Assembly: GCA_021904315.1 (NCBI GenBank)
Contig: CM038923.1
Location: 17,552,038-17,616,037 of the forward strand
DNA: 64,000 bases
Direction: 5' to 3'
Origin: Sphagnum magellanicum
Taxonomy: Eukaryota; Streptophyta; Sphagnopsida; Sphagnales; Sphagnaceae
Made by a program: the position numbers and the translations under genes. The notes beneath the pieces are model-generated. The model searched no databases. It was not told the DNA's origin and saw nothing but the letters and a program-made list of their open reading frames with translations. Positions 13,301-26,319 of the stretch are shown in pieces. Positions within the stretch are counted from its first letter, which is position 1. Each line of letters opens with the position of its first letter.

Positions 13301-13970
13301 GTTAAATGAAGAAGATTGAAGAAAACAGAATAGAGTTATCCTTAATGTCAAGCGATTAGGGGGCGAGAACGACCAGTTTCGGCATAATAGGGCGTCAAAC
13401 ACATAATTGGGAATCAAAATTTTGCAAAAGGAAATAATTGGGATCCAAACTAGTTTTTTTCCACCAATTTTGGTGGTAAACCGAGTTTTATCCTGTGTTT
13501 CCTTTTTCCTGAGCGCCTGCACTGCTGCTACATATATTTCACTGTTCCTACCTGTACTATAATTACTCTCGAACCTTGTGCAAAACTCAGCATTTCATAC
13601 CCAGATTTAATAAAATTTCATTACTTTGCGCGGATATCACTGAAAGTGGGGATAGGTGGCGAAAGCCGAGGAGATAGGGGTGAAAATGATGGTGACTTTA
13701 TGGATAACTCTAAATTCTAATGCATCATCCTTTGTAAATCTTTGCGCGGTTTGTGGGGCTAGGCATGAGCTAGAAGCAAAGATTAAACAAGGTCAAACTG
13801 CAGCCAATCTAGCCTCCAGGTTATTACCATACTCCCTGATCGGATTCCGCAACAAACTGCAGAATAATTAATTAAATTTTAAATCTTAATTTCAGCACCT
13901 GGGTTTTTTATTCTCAAAATTTCAGCAGGTAATGTGTATACATAATAATAAACATAACCCTTTGAGGTTA

Positions 13971-14046
13971 TTGGGCCAGTCTAGTGCATCTGGATCTTTT
14001 GTTAGTTCTTGACCTTTTAAGGTCTCTGGTTCAAACCTGACAATTG
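13971..14046 (+). mobile_element. tRNA-like SINE remnant
   Basis: A box-A-like GTCTAGTGCATCTGG near 13979 is followed about 50 bp later by a B box GGTTCAAACC at 14028-14037, the internal pol III promoter arrangement of tRNA-derived SINEs. The flanking bases do not form a full cloverleaf with an acceptor stem, so it is not called a tRNA gene. Confidence 0.4.
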
Positions 14047-14639
14047 AAAATGCAGATTTTTAATTTTATAAAAAATTTGGTGCAAGCAACAAACAAATTT
14101 TCAGAAATTCAGCAAAACTAAAAAATAATTTAATTTATGCTGAAATCATTCATGTAGTATGGTAGTTAGTACTAACTTTTAAGTTAGAACAGAACAAATA
14201 TTCTGCCTGAGTTTTTCCCATTGTGCAAATATTCTCCACCTTTTCACGAGTGGTGGTCTTGAATATAGGTCTGTACATAATATAGGTATAGTAAAGGTCT
14301 ACAATACAAGAGTAATGTAAGAGCTAATTCCTTATGTCCTTATTGGTAATAGTTTCTCAGTCCCCAGCAAACCAGGGTTTTTTCTTTTTCCTTTTTTTTG
14401 AAAAATTGCACAATTTGCCATCTCGGGAAAGAAAGGATTGCACATTTTGTGAATATGCCAGAGTTGGAAGGAAAATTATGACAAAATGTTTTTTGGCAAT
14501 GCAAATTTGGCGAAAGAGATTTGGCAAGCACTATCTAGGGTTGCATTGAAAATTGATGATAAATAGGTAGCCAATAATGAAAATTTTGGCTATAACTTAC
14601 ATGCACATTGCTAAAAAGCTTAAGTCTTCATCAAATCAC

Positions 14640-14715
14640 ATTATGGGGGGATTGAACCTCGATCATCAAAGATTTTATCCATTGTAGCATAATGTTTCTT
14701 GTAAGCTGGTAAGTT
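14640..14715 (-). mobile_element. tRNA-like SINE remnant
   Basis: On the minus strand a B-box-like GAGGTTCAATCCCCC lies downstream of GCTACAATGGATAAAATC, again in tRNA-like order and spacing. No complete cloverleaf is evident. Confidence 0.3.
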
Positions 14716-14719
14716 AGTA

Positions 14720-17700
14720 ATGGTTTTAAAAGGAGAGAAAACATATCTATGAAGTCATTGCAACTTGGAAGTGAATGGAAATGAATGTTCACTAACTAAT
14801 GAGAATTATGAAAACAAAAGGTCATATCCATGAAAATTGTGTTCTATGTTCACATATAACAAGTTAAGAAACCAAAAAACCATCAAAAGTGATAGAATCA
14901 GAGTGTAGATAATTAAAACAAAACAACAACACAAAGTTTGCTTGACATTGTGCAACTTGCAATTGAAAAGTCTTTAAGCATTTAAGCATTTAAGGCATAT
15001 TGACGTTTCTTTGACTACCAAATCCCCATAGTTTCATCATGTTGAAAATTATGCATTGTAAAAAATGATTGTCTAAACATGCAAACACACAAAGCCAAGT
15101 TTTCAATCAATGGATTACAAATCTTAGTTTTGATGAGATTTAGGTTATTAAATGTTCATTTGTCTTCCACTAAACTTAACACTTGAATCATGGCAATTTC
15201 TACCAATTTCACATATTTTGAAATGTTGTGACATAGGATGGAAGAATTAGATATTATCTTTCACATTTTGGTCAAAGGGCTGATAATATTAAGAAGGCCC
15301 AAGGCAACTTTGGCATTACTTTTTATTGTAATCTTGAATATGAATTTTTGCACATCTAGGGTAGATGTGCACAACATTTTAACAACCACAAGTTCAGCAA
15401 CCCTTATCTTTTTGGGTACCAAAAAAAGGCTTCATAACATTCATCACATTCTTCAAGCAACCAATAGTGATGATATTCAATACAAATGCAACCTAAATTG
15501 TGAAAAATGTGTATGTAGTTCAATGGTCTTCAATCATTAATTTTGAGGCTATTTTCGAACATTGAAGCTTGACACTTGTCACAATGGCCTAAAAAATGTC
15601 CTTAATCACCTAACATCTCACCCTTGTATTAGAATTTCTAACTAGTGTTCAAATGTGGTTTGTTTGGCACTCAAATGCCAAGATCAATGCCAATATTTGG
15701 ATCTATAATCCACCTCATAAAAATTGTCTCATCTTCACCTTCCACAAGGTATTGGAAAGATACAAATGAATCAAATTGAAGTAGTAGAAGGATTAAGAAC
15801 ATCTTGGGGGTGAAAGCATGGTTAAATGGCTCAAAAGTGGTGTTTGAAAGTCCATAATCTAACACTAACGATTTTTTTTGCAATTTTAACAATTAACAAA
15901 CCATAAATCCTATAATTACCCTCTACGTTTTTAATCATAAATATTAATGAACCACCTATGAATATCGCTAATCATGTGATTGATCAAAAAGTCCATGCAA
16001 AAGATTAAATTTTTTAATGTGAAATGAACTTTCAAGGATAAAAACTTACAACAACCACATCATTAAAACTTTAAAAAATTAAAAGTATATATATATATGG
16101 AAAATTTCAATGCACTTCATTAATAAATTTTTCATTTGATGATGTTGTATTTTTTATTTTTTATTTTGACATGACTTTGACAAAAAATTTAATCCACATT
16201 CTTCATTTTTTTTTGTGTGATAAACATAATGTTGTCATTTCAAAAGTCCATTACAAATCCATAATCTTCTTATGATTCATCTAAATTTTTTGTGATGATT
16301 CCCATTAAAGTCTATAACAACATGAATGATTAAAATTTGATAATGTTGATTTTAAATATGGCTTGAAACTTTATGTTTGTATGTACTCAAAAAAAATTAC
16401 AAGTGTGATAGTCCAAAGTGTCCACCTATTCATGCTTTCACTCTTGGGCTTGTGCAATTTTAATTAGATTCTTCACAATCCTTAGAAAAAAGGACAATAC
16501 AAGCAAGGTTCCATATAGTTTCAATATCAAGTATATGTTCCAAGTTTTAAGCAACAACTCGGATTATATAGTTATCAATGCAATCTTCAGCAATAATGGA
16601 TGGTATTTTTGTAATACTTGTTTGAATGAGCTTAACATATAAATTCAATGGGTCTAGATGTTATTCAAGATCTTCAAGCCCTTTGTTTCCATGAACTCCC
16701 CCATTCCAAATGCCTCTTTGGAAAGTTGGAAAAATATTTGTACAATGACTGCATGATTGCTTCAAAATGATTCACCATAAGTAGAATAAAAAAAGGTTTG
16801 GATAGTTAGATTTGTTTAATGTGTCATGCAATGAACACCAATCATGAATGGAGCAAATTGAGATTAAAATTGAATAATAACACCTATGTGGCAACCTTAA
16901 AATACACCAACTTCATCAACACCAAAAGACATTAGTTTTTTGGAAATAAAATCAAAGTTTAAAATACCTCCATTGACAAAAATTGTTTGTGTAATCATTA
17001 TAGTCAAGTTGATTGCATTAACCATCAACTAAATGTTTTAGAGATAATAACATAGAAACCTTTGTCTAATTATGAATGGTATATGCATGGATTGAAACCA
17101 TGATTGGTTGTCAATTAAAATAACTTCATCACAAGACAAGGAAAACACATTAGCCTTATCTAATAACTTACATGATAATGGTATGGAAAGCTTCAACTAT
17201 ACCCCAACTTACATTATCACACCAGTGTTACTTAGGGTGGTGCTTAATTTTTATCAATTCAAGAAAAGATTTCATATCTTCAAAATTTATCATTCGTCTA
17301 CCATGAAATAACAAGTACAAAATGACAATAAATTGGATAAATTCCTTTTGTTAGGAGCCAAACCTTGATTAATAACAAGTTGGAAAATGAAATCAGGAAG
17401 GATTTGGGTAAAAACAAAACCTAGTTTTTTTTACGTGTGCAAACTTTTTATTCTCCTAAAATATTTCAACTTTCACCCACAATATAGTAAAAGTGACTTT
17501 CTTCCTTGAATGTTCTAGCAAAAATTCAAATTTGGGTGTTAATAATTTTTCTTTACCTTCAACTTTGAATAAAATATGCACCTTACAAAACTCACCAAAC
17601 CATCCCCCTTCTAATATATTCTACCCATGCAATCGAGCCACCCAAACATGTTGAAATTTATGGCTAGATTCATATTTTTGCTTCTTTTCATGGATTTTGA

Positions 17701-20700
17701 CAATTCAAGGTCTTGTTCCAAATCTATGATAGTTACAACAATTACAATGTTGCTAAATGAAACAACATTCATAAGGATTAGAACTTGAATGGAGGTCATT
17801 CAATGCTTCAAAAGGAGGTAATTTAGGGACAAGGTTATGGGGCAAATGTAAGACACCTAAAACTGAACAATGTGTTGTACTTGAAGTTTGATGAAAGTTC
17901 TAGTGGGGCCATGATACAAAAAATCAACTTCAAAAACTTAAACAAAAAATATTTATACAAACTAAAGCAAAAGAAGCAACAAAAAACCTTGTAAAATTGA
18001 GGTCAACTTGAAAAAGAACTTGGAACAATGGAATTAAATATTGAATACCAATTGTTGCAACAAGCAACACAAGTAACACATAAACAAACACACACACACA
18101 CATCAACTATTGTAGCCACATTAAAATATTGCAAACAAAACAAACACTAAAAAGAAAGTACAAATTGATGACTCATACAACATAACAATCTTGGACTGGA
18201 ATTGATCAAACTAGAAACCAAAATATTAAAAAAACAAAGAGCTAGCAAAAAAAAGAGTAGTGGCTGACTCCATGCTTAGTCTTCAAAACAACTTATAAGT
18301 TCACAACCCAACAAGATCTTTGTAGCTACGTGACCTAAAGAAAAACTAATTGTTGTTCTATTCATAAGATTGCACAAGTTTATAAGGTTTGTCAATCCCA
18401 AACAATAATATTAACAAAGGTACCAATAATTGTGGATTCACAAGAATACATTTTAGAAGTTGAAGATATTAATTTTTTTTTTTTGCTTTTTTTTGTTCCC
18501 TAGGTCTTAACATATCATTACATGTAGATCTTTTGTGTACAACAATGTGCACCATGATTTCAAATGTACCTAGTAGCATGATGTAACAACAAAATGATGC
18601 AACATACAATAACAATAGTAGAAATTAATATGAATTAGAACAATTTGAAACAAAAAATTTCTAAATAAAAAATCTCACTAATCTTTATCACATAACCCAA
18701 CTATGCAACAATAGACTTCATTGCTTATGAAACATACATGAGAGTGAGCAAAAGAAAAAATTAGTGAGAAAAAAAGTGAAAGTGTGAAAAATGCAAAAGA
18801 AAGAGGACAAGCATCATGATTTGATAATGAAGTTTCAACATCAAGGTTCTACCACCCAAATACCACTTGCATGCTACAATTTACAAACAAACAACCAATT
18901 AGGATAAACATACAAAAATTAAGCACTAAACTTATAGAATGAATCAATTCTACATTGCAAAACCACACAATGAAAAATAAAATATTCCCAAAGTTGTGTT
19001 GTGTAATGCACTTGAACATGTTGTAAGTTGCAACTCCCTTTGAACCTTGAACACAAGTGCTTGAAGAACCTTGAATGTGGGCTTGAACAATGCCTATGCA
19101 AATCAACAAATGTGCACTATTGATCAAAGTGACCAATTTACAAAATCACAAAAAGAAAAAACCCCATTGAAACATCTTGGTTCTTGAGTCTTATGTTGCA
19201 TTGCACATAGCGCAATGTGTTTGAAGTTTTCAATAATCCACAAAGTGCACTTAATTATAGATTACAAGAGTTGTGAATGAAAAATGATGCACCTCAAACT
19301 TCAATCTTTGACATTGTGACTTACAAGCTACAATTCATTCACAAGTCTTGACTTAAGTGAACAATCAAACTCAACTTTTGCCACCCCAACCTTTGGCTAT
19401 TGGTGGTTATCCTTGCATACATTTTACATCCTTCATAAACAATAACATGTAAAATTTGCACCTTTAGCAACTTCTAACCATAGGATGGAGAACTTCTCAT
19501 GAATCAAATGATTGTTATCACTCCGAAATGGAATAACAAAATGGCCAATAACATTGTGCTTGAGAAGAACATTAAATCTTGATAGATGATATTGGCAAAA
19601 TATATTTGCAACATATGCAAGCTAACTAACTGATTTCCAGGAGCGCACCTAATCTTGATCCAACTCATAGCCTTATTTAAATTAAAATAGGAAAAGCAAT
19701 AGAAAAGGAAAGTCATTTCTAGGTACGATAAAATTCATACCCTAATGCATGAAATAACATAGAACAAATAAGCTAAGATTTAGCACTACTATATTACTTG
19801 ATGAAGCCTACAGGTCAACAAGTAAGTTTATCGCAATAATAATTTCCGAAACAACATTCAACCAAAGACTTGGGGATGTTATTATAGGGAAATTCAAAAT
19901 TGCAGCAAGCGGCAAGTTCGTTATTTTAGCTTTATTTTGTATTATAAAATATGCCTCTACATTCCTACCCAAATCATCAGATAACTATCAAAGAGTCTTT
20001 TACCCACTAACCTTATAACAAGAACTATCACCATGTCAACACCTGCATGAAAGTTATCCTTTTAGCAACATAGCCATTACATTCATTGCCCTTTGGCAAG
20101 GTGACACTTTGAATTGTTCCCTTTTAGCAACACTTGTCTATGTTCAAGTGATCATGCTATCGATGTCAATTTAAAAAAAATCTCAATGTGGTAGAAACCT
20201 CTTTTTTTTAAGCCTCCTTTGAGGAAGTTGTTGCCATTTTTTTGGGTCGTTTTTTGGCAAAATTTTGCCAAAAAAAATACATGAGAATAGATTGATTAGT
20301 GACCAAACACTTAAACTCTCAAGGTAGGCCAGATCCAAAGGGAGGGCTTCATTTTGGTGTCCAAACAAAACTTGAACCCCTCCTCTTCTAACATAGTAAT
20401 AATCTTCGAAAAAGGATTAGAAATGAGAAAGTTACGGTCCCCCCAAAGTAAAGAGGGTCAAGAACTCAAAAAAACAAACCACCAAACACTACAAAGGCTG
20501 ATTCTTGAACACCCAAAAAATTCCTTGTTACTCTATTGCTATTAGAGTTCAAAGATTGGCATTCCTATAACACTTTACATCTTTTGAAATGAATAAAAAA
20601 TAAGAAAGTTATGAGGTTTGAAAATAGAAGGGGTCCAAAGAGAAGAAAAAGGAAAAAAAAACGCATTTTGTAAGTTGAAAAGCTTATTTTTCTTCTCGTT

Positions 20701-20930
20701 ATTTTTCCATTACTCCTTTTCCTTTGCACTCCAAAGATGATTTCTAGAGCTTGAGGTAGCCTCCCATAACATTTTAAATCACTCAAAATGAAGCACAAAT
20801 GATGAAGATAAAATAAGTGTTCAGTCATAGGCAGCCAATCGGTGATGGGCCGATCTACCCTACAGCAAAGTAGAGATTTGCGAGTCAACCCGTCATTGGA
20901 AAGAATTGCAACAATCAAATCAACAGGCTA
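14720..20930. other. AT-rich intergenic region without a supported gene
   Basis: All open frames are under about 120 codons, strongly AT-driven and lack recognisable domains. A poly-T run lies near 18473-18500, a CA run near 18090 and a TA run near 16088. Nothing else is recognised. Confidence 0.5.
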
Positions 20931-21119
20931 ATCACTGGGCAATTGGGTATTGCTAGATAAACTTTGCTATATTGATGTGTTCTGGTGTTGTTGGATGATC
21001 AATGCATGAACATCCAAAATCAGAACTTAAAAGTAAAAACATCCTTGTGAACCAATAGATGGGTACAAACAAGTTCATGTGTGGATGGATGTACAAATAT
21101 CCTTGTATAGAATGAAATG

Positions 21120-21310
21120 AAACATCTCAAATATTTGAACATGGCCACTAGGCTACCACCTTGTCCTAGGCCTCTTATTTTGGTAATGCCCCCCACCTTG
21201 GCGTTTGAAGTGACACATGTCAAATATTTGACCATGGCCATCACGCTACCACCTTGTCCTAGGCCCCTTACTTTAATAATGCCCGCCCAGCTTGGAGCTT
21301 TACCCAATGT
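21120..21310. repeat. About 93-bp tandem repeat, two units, with a diverged relative near 21.55 kb
   Basis: CAAATATTTGA.CATGGCCA followed by CTACCACCTTGTCCTAGGC occurs at 21128 and again at 21221. A weaker relative (GGCCCTTATTCCAGCAATGCCC) is present near 21556. Non-coding. Confidence 0.65.
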
Positions 21311-21930
21311 AAAGCTGAGGCAAACATTATCATAATACCTAAACTTACATAGATCACAAGGCAGTAGGAGCAAGAGATATCTTATACCAACGGTTTAGTG
21401 GGACAGACCTGTAAGCATAATAACCTCTGGGGTGGGTTATTTCATGCCAGAAAAGCATCTCATTTTTATGTCATACTTTGATTTTTATGGCATGTAATGC
21501 CATCAACTGTGGACATTACCATAATTAGGCTTGGCTCAGCTCCACCTAGTGCAGGCCCTTATTCCAGCAATGCCCATGGCCTTGGGTGTTACCCTACACA
21601 TAAAGTCCCTCCTGTGACTAAATAACTAGGCATAAGGTCTCTCCCGCTCCTAAATAGTAGGTCTAAGATGCCTACTCTTTTCTAGGAGGGACATTCACAG
21701 CTGTAAAGCACTGCCTGGATTTTTCCTTTGTATTTTCAGCTCCTTTACCTACCTGAAGAAACCTGTTTCCAGCAAGGGGGATCTTCCATGGTGGAAGGTA
21801 CCAGCCAGGCTGTACTGGAATCTTCTGACGAGCGGAAGGTACCAAACAGCCTGTCACTATTTCTAAAAGTGAAAAAATTCCAGCTCTGCTTTATGTAGAA
21901 GGACCTGAGTACAGGCCCTTAGGCAATTTT

Positions 21931-22166
21931 TGACGCAGAGCTTTCCAAGAAATCTTTTAAAGTGTATTTGGAGGTCACTTTATGTATAGGAGAAGGGCCT
22001 GAGTACAGGCCCTTCTGTGAATTGGACCTGTTCCCTCGGCCTACTCGGCCTACTGGCCTTGGGCACAGCTCTAAAATCACAGAAGGGCCCATACTCAGGC
22101 CCTTCTCCTATACATAAAGTGACCTCCAAATACACTTTAAAAGATTTCTTGGAAAGCTCTGCGTCA
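21931..22166. repeat. Near-perfect inverted repeat, 90-nt arms and 56-nt spacer
   Basis: The arm 21931-22020, starting TGACGCAGAGCTTTCC, is the reverse complement of 22077-22166, ending GGAAAGCTCTGCGTCA. By eye the arms differ at only two adjacent bases. The transcript would fold into a ~90-bp hairpin. A further partial copy of the internal GGACCTGAGTACAGGCCCTT phrase lies just outside at 21900-21920. No clear target-site duplication flanks it and no transposase is nearby; it could be a foldback/MITE-like element or a young small-RNA hairpin locus. Confidence 0.85.
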
Positions 22167-22889
22167 AGATGGTGTATTACGTTCTACAAGATTGCATTGT
22201 GTATCCATCACATTTAAAAAAGAAGTCAGTCGCCATTCCTTGTTGCAATTGATTTTTCGCTTCCTCCCCTTTTTTCATCAACCTTCCATCCAGCTTTTAA
22301 TATTTCTTCCCCTCCCTAGCATTTTCATCTTCATTATTGTCTTCCATTGAAGGTCATTGGGTATTAGGTATGCAAATCGGTAATAAGTAATAGACCAATA
22401 GGAAATTTTTGGAACAATGATAGAATTTTGGGGTTAAAGTTTTAAACATGAACTGGAACAAACTGATTTGGAATTTTGGGAACATAATAATGACAAATTT
22501 TGCACAGATATCCATGGAAACCTCGGAAAGATAAAATGGGAACAATTTTAGGACATCATTAAGAACTTGAGGAACATAAATAGCAAAACTTGAGTTTTGG
22601 ATCATAATGTCAAAAACCTAGCAACATTGATGGGCCAATGAACTTTGGATTCATTTTGGTAAGTATTGGAGCCTCATCATGGAGGGCTTTGAGAACAGAA
22701 CTGCCTACAAGGACACAAAATTTGGAAAGGTAGGATATTATTGTATTGCTGCAACATGCAGGACCATTTGGGACTTTTTTGGGAGTAGCATCCAAAAGAA
22801 CAAACATACTTAAACAACATTGAGGAGTGCGTGTGTGTGTTTTTTTCCTTGAGAACTCAACAGCAGACATTACTGAAAAGCTGTTGGTA

Positions 22890-23090
22890 GTACCCAAGTG
22901 AAGCCCCACGGTAGACGACATGACTGGACTTTCCCTTGGCTCGCTAACAAGTTTGAACTTAGGACTTTCGGGCCAGAGTGAATTAGCACCCACCAATGCA
23001 CCAGTTGGCCGTTCTGTCCACTGGATGGGTTGCGTTTTTTCATTGGGCGCCGGATGGGGTTCATGACAGTCCATTTCTTTTTGCTGCTGA
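22890..23090 (-). mobile_element. SINE-like element, copy 1
   Basis: On the minus strand the phrase AACTGGTGCATTGGTGGGTG is followed by CTAATTCACTC and a B-box-like AAGTTCAAACTTG. The same phrase, with similar upstream sequence (CATCCAG..), occurs on the plus strand at 31289. Two dispersed copies in opposite orientation with A-box/B-box-like blocks suggest a tRNA-derived SINE. The ends are not defined. Confidence 0.4.
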
Positions 23091-23159
23091 CCATTGTACT
23101 TTTTTTTTTTTTGGTTCCTGCTCGTTTTTCCCTGGACCTGACCCCACACATAGCTACCC

Positions 23160-23395
23160 TGTTCACTTTTCTACCCTGTTCACTTTTCTACCTAGCTACT
23201 GCACTCACCACCTACCCTACTAACCTAGCTACTGCACTCACCACCTACCCTACTAACCTAGCTACTGTACTTACCATCTACCCTATTAACCTAGCTACTG
23301 TACTCATCACCTACCCTACTAACCTAGCTATTGTACTCACCACCTACCCTACTAACCTAGCTACCCTATTAATTACATACCCTACCCTAAAAACC
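23160..23395 (+). repeat. 33-bp minisatellite, about six units
   Basis: Units resembling ACCTAGCTACTGCACTCACC plus ACCTACCCTACTA repeat head to tail, with a partial return at 23590-23665. The multiple-of-three period yields an artefactual open frame of 11-residue repeats. Confidence 0.8.
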
Positions 23396-23600
23396 TTACC
23401 CTAAATGCAATACCTGCATTTTGGGCCATTTCGAAAGTACGCATGTGGGGTTCAAGTTTTCTTTATACAAAGATCCTACCCTAAATGCAATACCTGCATT
23501 TTGGGCCATTTCGAAAATACGCATGTGAGGTTTAAACATCTTTATACAAAGATCATACCTTAAATGCAATACTTGCATTTTGGGTCACATCGCTAACCAA
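23396..23600 (+). repeat. About 82-bp satellite related to the 79-bp array, three units
   Basis: CCCTAAATGCAATACCTGCA begins units at about 23398, 23480 and 23562, each followed by TTTTGGG(C/T)CA and a GTACGCATGTG phrase. These are the same family as the array at 24440-24895. Confidence 0.75.
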
Positions 23601-24439
23601 GCTACTGTACTAACCACCTACCCTACTAACCTAGCTACTCTATTAATTACATACCCTACTAACTTAACCATTAGGTTTAGGGTTGAGACACATAAATTAA
23701 TTGATAAGTTTTTCATAAATGTATAGTAATTAATTTAAAGTAAGCTAAATTTGGGGGGAAATTTTTAGGTTTAGGGTTGAGACACAAATTAATTAATAAG
23801 TTTTTCACAAATGTATAGTAATTAATCTAGAGTAGGCTAAATTTGGGGGGAAAATTTTAGGGTTTACACATATGTGAAGTAATACAATTGCATTTTATAT
23901 CTTCTTCAAAAAGAGTGGAAAAATTAGGTTGGAAGGATCACACAAAGATAAAACACATATCTTTTCTTTTGGTTTTATATGAAATTTATTTGATTATTTT
24001 TAAAGATTAATATATTTTCTTTCACTTAATAAATATTTATAGTTTAAAACCTTTGAATTTTGGTTTTTTAATTTTTTCCTATGTTCTTTTAAATTAGTTT
24101 ATTTTGCATTATATGATTTGTATAGCTTGTATAATTTTTTAGGTTTAGGGCATATATCACTAAGATTTTTTTTTGTTAGGGTTTGGTAAAAGTAAGTACA
24201 AGTGAAAGTATTGAAATTATGCCCCAAAATTCCAGTTGGTAAAAGTAAGTACGGGTGTAGGTATTGCAACGAAACCCCAAAATTCTAGTTGGTAAAGGTA
24301 AGTATAGTTTGGGTATTTCAAGTTGAAATGAAAAAAGAAACCTAAATGTAATACCCACGTTTCAAAAAAACCCATCTAAATGGTTTGGATACCCTTAAGT
24401 GAAGACCTAACCCTAAACACAATATGCATATGCAAAGTC

Positions 24440-24895
24440 ACTTTGAAATAACCCAACCCTAAATGCAATACCTGCACTTTGGGTCACTCCGAAAGGACGC
24501 ATGTAGGGTTTAAGCTTTCTTTATATGAAGATCTTACCCTAAATGCAATACCTGCATTTAGGGTCACTTTGAAAGTACGCATGTGGGGTTTAGGGTTCTT
24601 TATATGAAGATCCCACCCTAAATGCAATACCTGTATTTGGGGTCACTCAGAAAGTACGCATGTGGGGTTTAAGGTTCTTTATATGAAGATCCCACCCTAA
24701 ATGCAATACCTGCATTTAGGGTCACTCTGAAAGTACGCATGTGGGGTTTAGGGTTTTTTTATATGAAGATCCCACCCTAAATGCAATACCTGCATTTAGG
24801 GTCACTCTGAAAGTATGCATGTGGGTTTAGGGTTCTTTATATGAAGATCCTACCCTAAATGCAATACCTGCATTTAGGGTCACTCTAAAATAATT
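24440..24895 (+). repeat. 79-bp satellite array, about five to six units
   Basis: ACCCTAAATGCAATACCTGC starts successive units at 24536, 24615, 24694, 24774 and 24852 (spacing 78-80). Each unit holds the inverted repeat AATGCA-ATACC-TGCATT, then GGGTCACTC, GTACGCATGTGGGGTTT and TTATATGAAGATC. Further units occur at 25985-26185. All frames are short. Confidence 0.85.
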
Positions 24896-26252
24896 AGTTA
24901 ATTTCAAAATCATATGTTAACAAAAGTGTGTATGGAGGTTGGGGTTGTTGATTAGGAATCCATGACTCTTATTTTTTTTCATGAATTTTAAAAGAGGTTC
25001 TATTGTTTGTGGAACAAATAATACAATGACAATTGTGATCAAGCTTATTTTGGTGTAAAAACTTTTCATGAAAAAGTTGAATTTGCAATCTATAACATGG
25101 AATAATTATCTTAAATAGTGATTTCAAAAACTTATTAAAACAAAAATATACTAAAGTTAATCAATCAAATATCAAATTAATTAATCTGATTAAATCCAAC
25201 TTTTTATTTTCAAGTAAATAAATTTAAGCCAAATGATTAGTTAATTATTTTAAATAAATAAATGATTATCTGATTCTTGATAATTAATCATCTAAATTAT
25301 CTGAAATAATGGTCTATTAATTATTTAATTATATGACAAATTTTGTTGATAATTCATTAATTATCATAAATATTTTATATTAAATTAGGGGGAAAATTTT
25401 AGGGTTTAGACATATGTGAAACAATCCAATTTCATTCTATATCTTCCTCAAAGAGATTGCGAAAATTAGGTTGGAGTTATCACACAAAGGTAAAAAACAA
25501 ACCTTCTGTGAAAACCCAACCCTAAATGCAATACAAAGTTTGTCAAGATCAAAAAATAAAAAGTTCAAGCTTAAATATTTTTCAAAGATGTTCATATTTT
25601 TTTTCCCCTTTTAAAGTTGTATATTCATACTAAAAACATAAAATATAAAGTCTTTAATTTAACAAGATTTTAAATTATGTTTAAAAAAAATTCAAAGCAC
25701 GTAATTTTCTACTTTTTTCTTTTCTGTTTCACATAATAATAAAAATGATCTCTCCCATATATTAATCCTATGTTTAATTGAAATTTTAATTTATACTTTT
25801 CTGATATATAGTAAATATTTTCTTGGTTAAAATATTCATATAGTGGGTCAAAAATATTTTATATTTTATAGATTTATAACACAAGTCCTTATGTAAACTT
25901 TATTTTTCATGATGTATAATATTGGTTTAAATATTGGTCCAAATATATTGTTATTCATAACACTTAATATATAAATAATGATATAAACTGAACCCTAAAT
26001 GCAATACCTGCATTTTGGGTCACCTCGAAAGTACGCATGGGGGGTTTAAGCCCTCTTTAAGTGAAGATCCTACCCTACATGCAATACCTGCATTTTGGGC
26101 CACTATAAAAATACGGTTCTGGGGTTTAAGCTTCTTTAAATGAAGATCCTACCCTAAATGTAATATCTACATTTCGGGTCATTCTAAAATAATTAATTAA
26201 TTTCAAAATAATATGTTAACAAAGGTGTGAGGCTGGGGTTGTTGATTAGGAG

Positions 26253-26319
26253 TTTAGGGTTTAGGGTTTACCCTAAACCCTAAACCTAAAAAACCCTAAA
26301 ACCCTAAACCCTAAACCCA
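26253..26319. repeat. Interstitial telomere repeats, head-to-head
   Basis: TTTAGGG repeats (26253-26269) meet CCCTAAA repeats (26271-26319) directly, so the two orientations face each other. TTTAGGG is the common plant telomere unit. Further short CCCTAAACCCTAA tracts lie at 26875-26891 and 27702-27719. Confidence 0.85.

Noticed and set aside
13971-14046. Possible functional tRNA gene
   Set aside because: B and A boxes are present, but I could not form the acceptor and anticodon stems; a SINE remnant is the safer call.
23030-23404. 124-codon plus-strand ORF with TYPTNLAT-like repeats
   Set aside because: It is the translation of a 33-bp minisatellite joined to SINE-like sequence.
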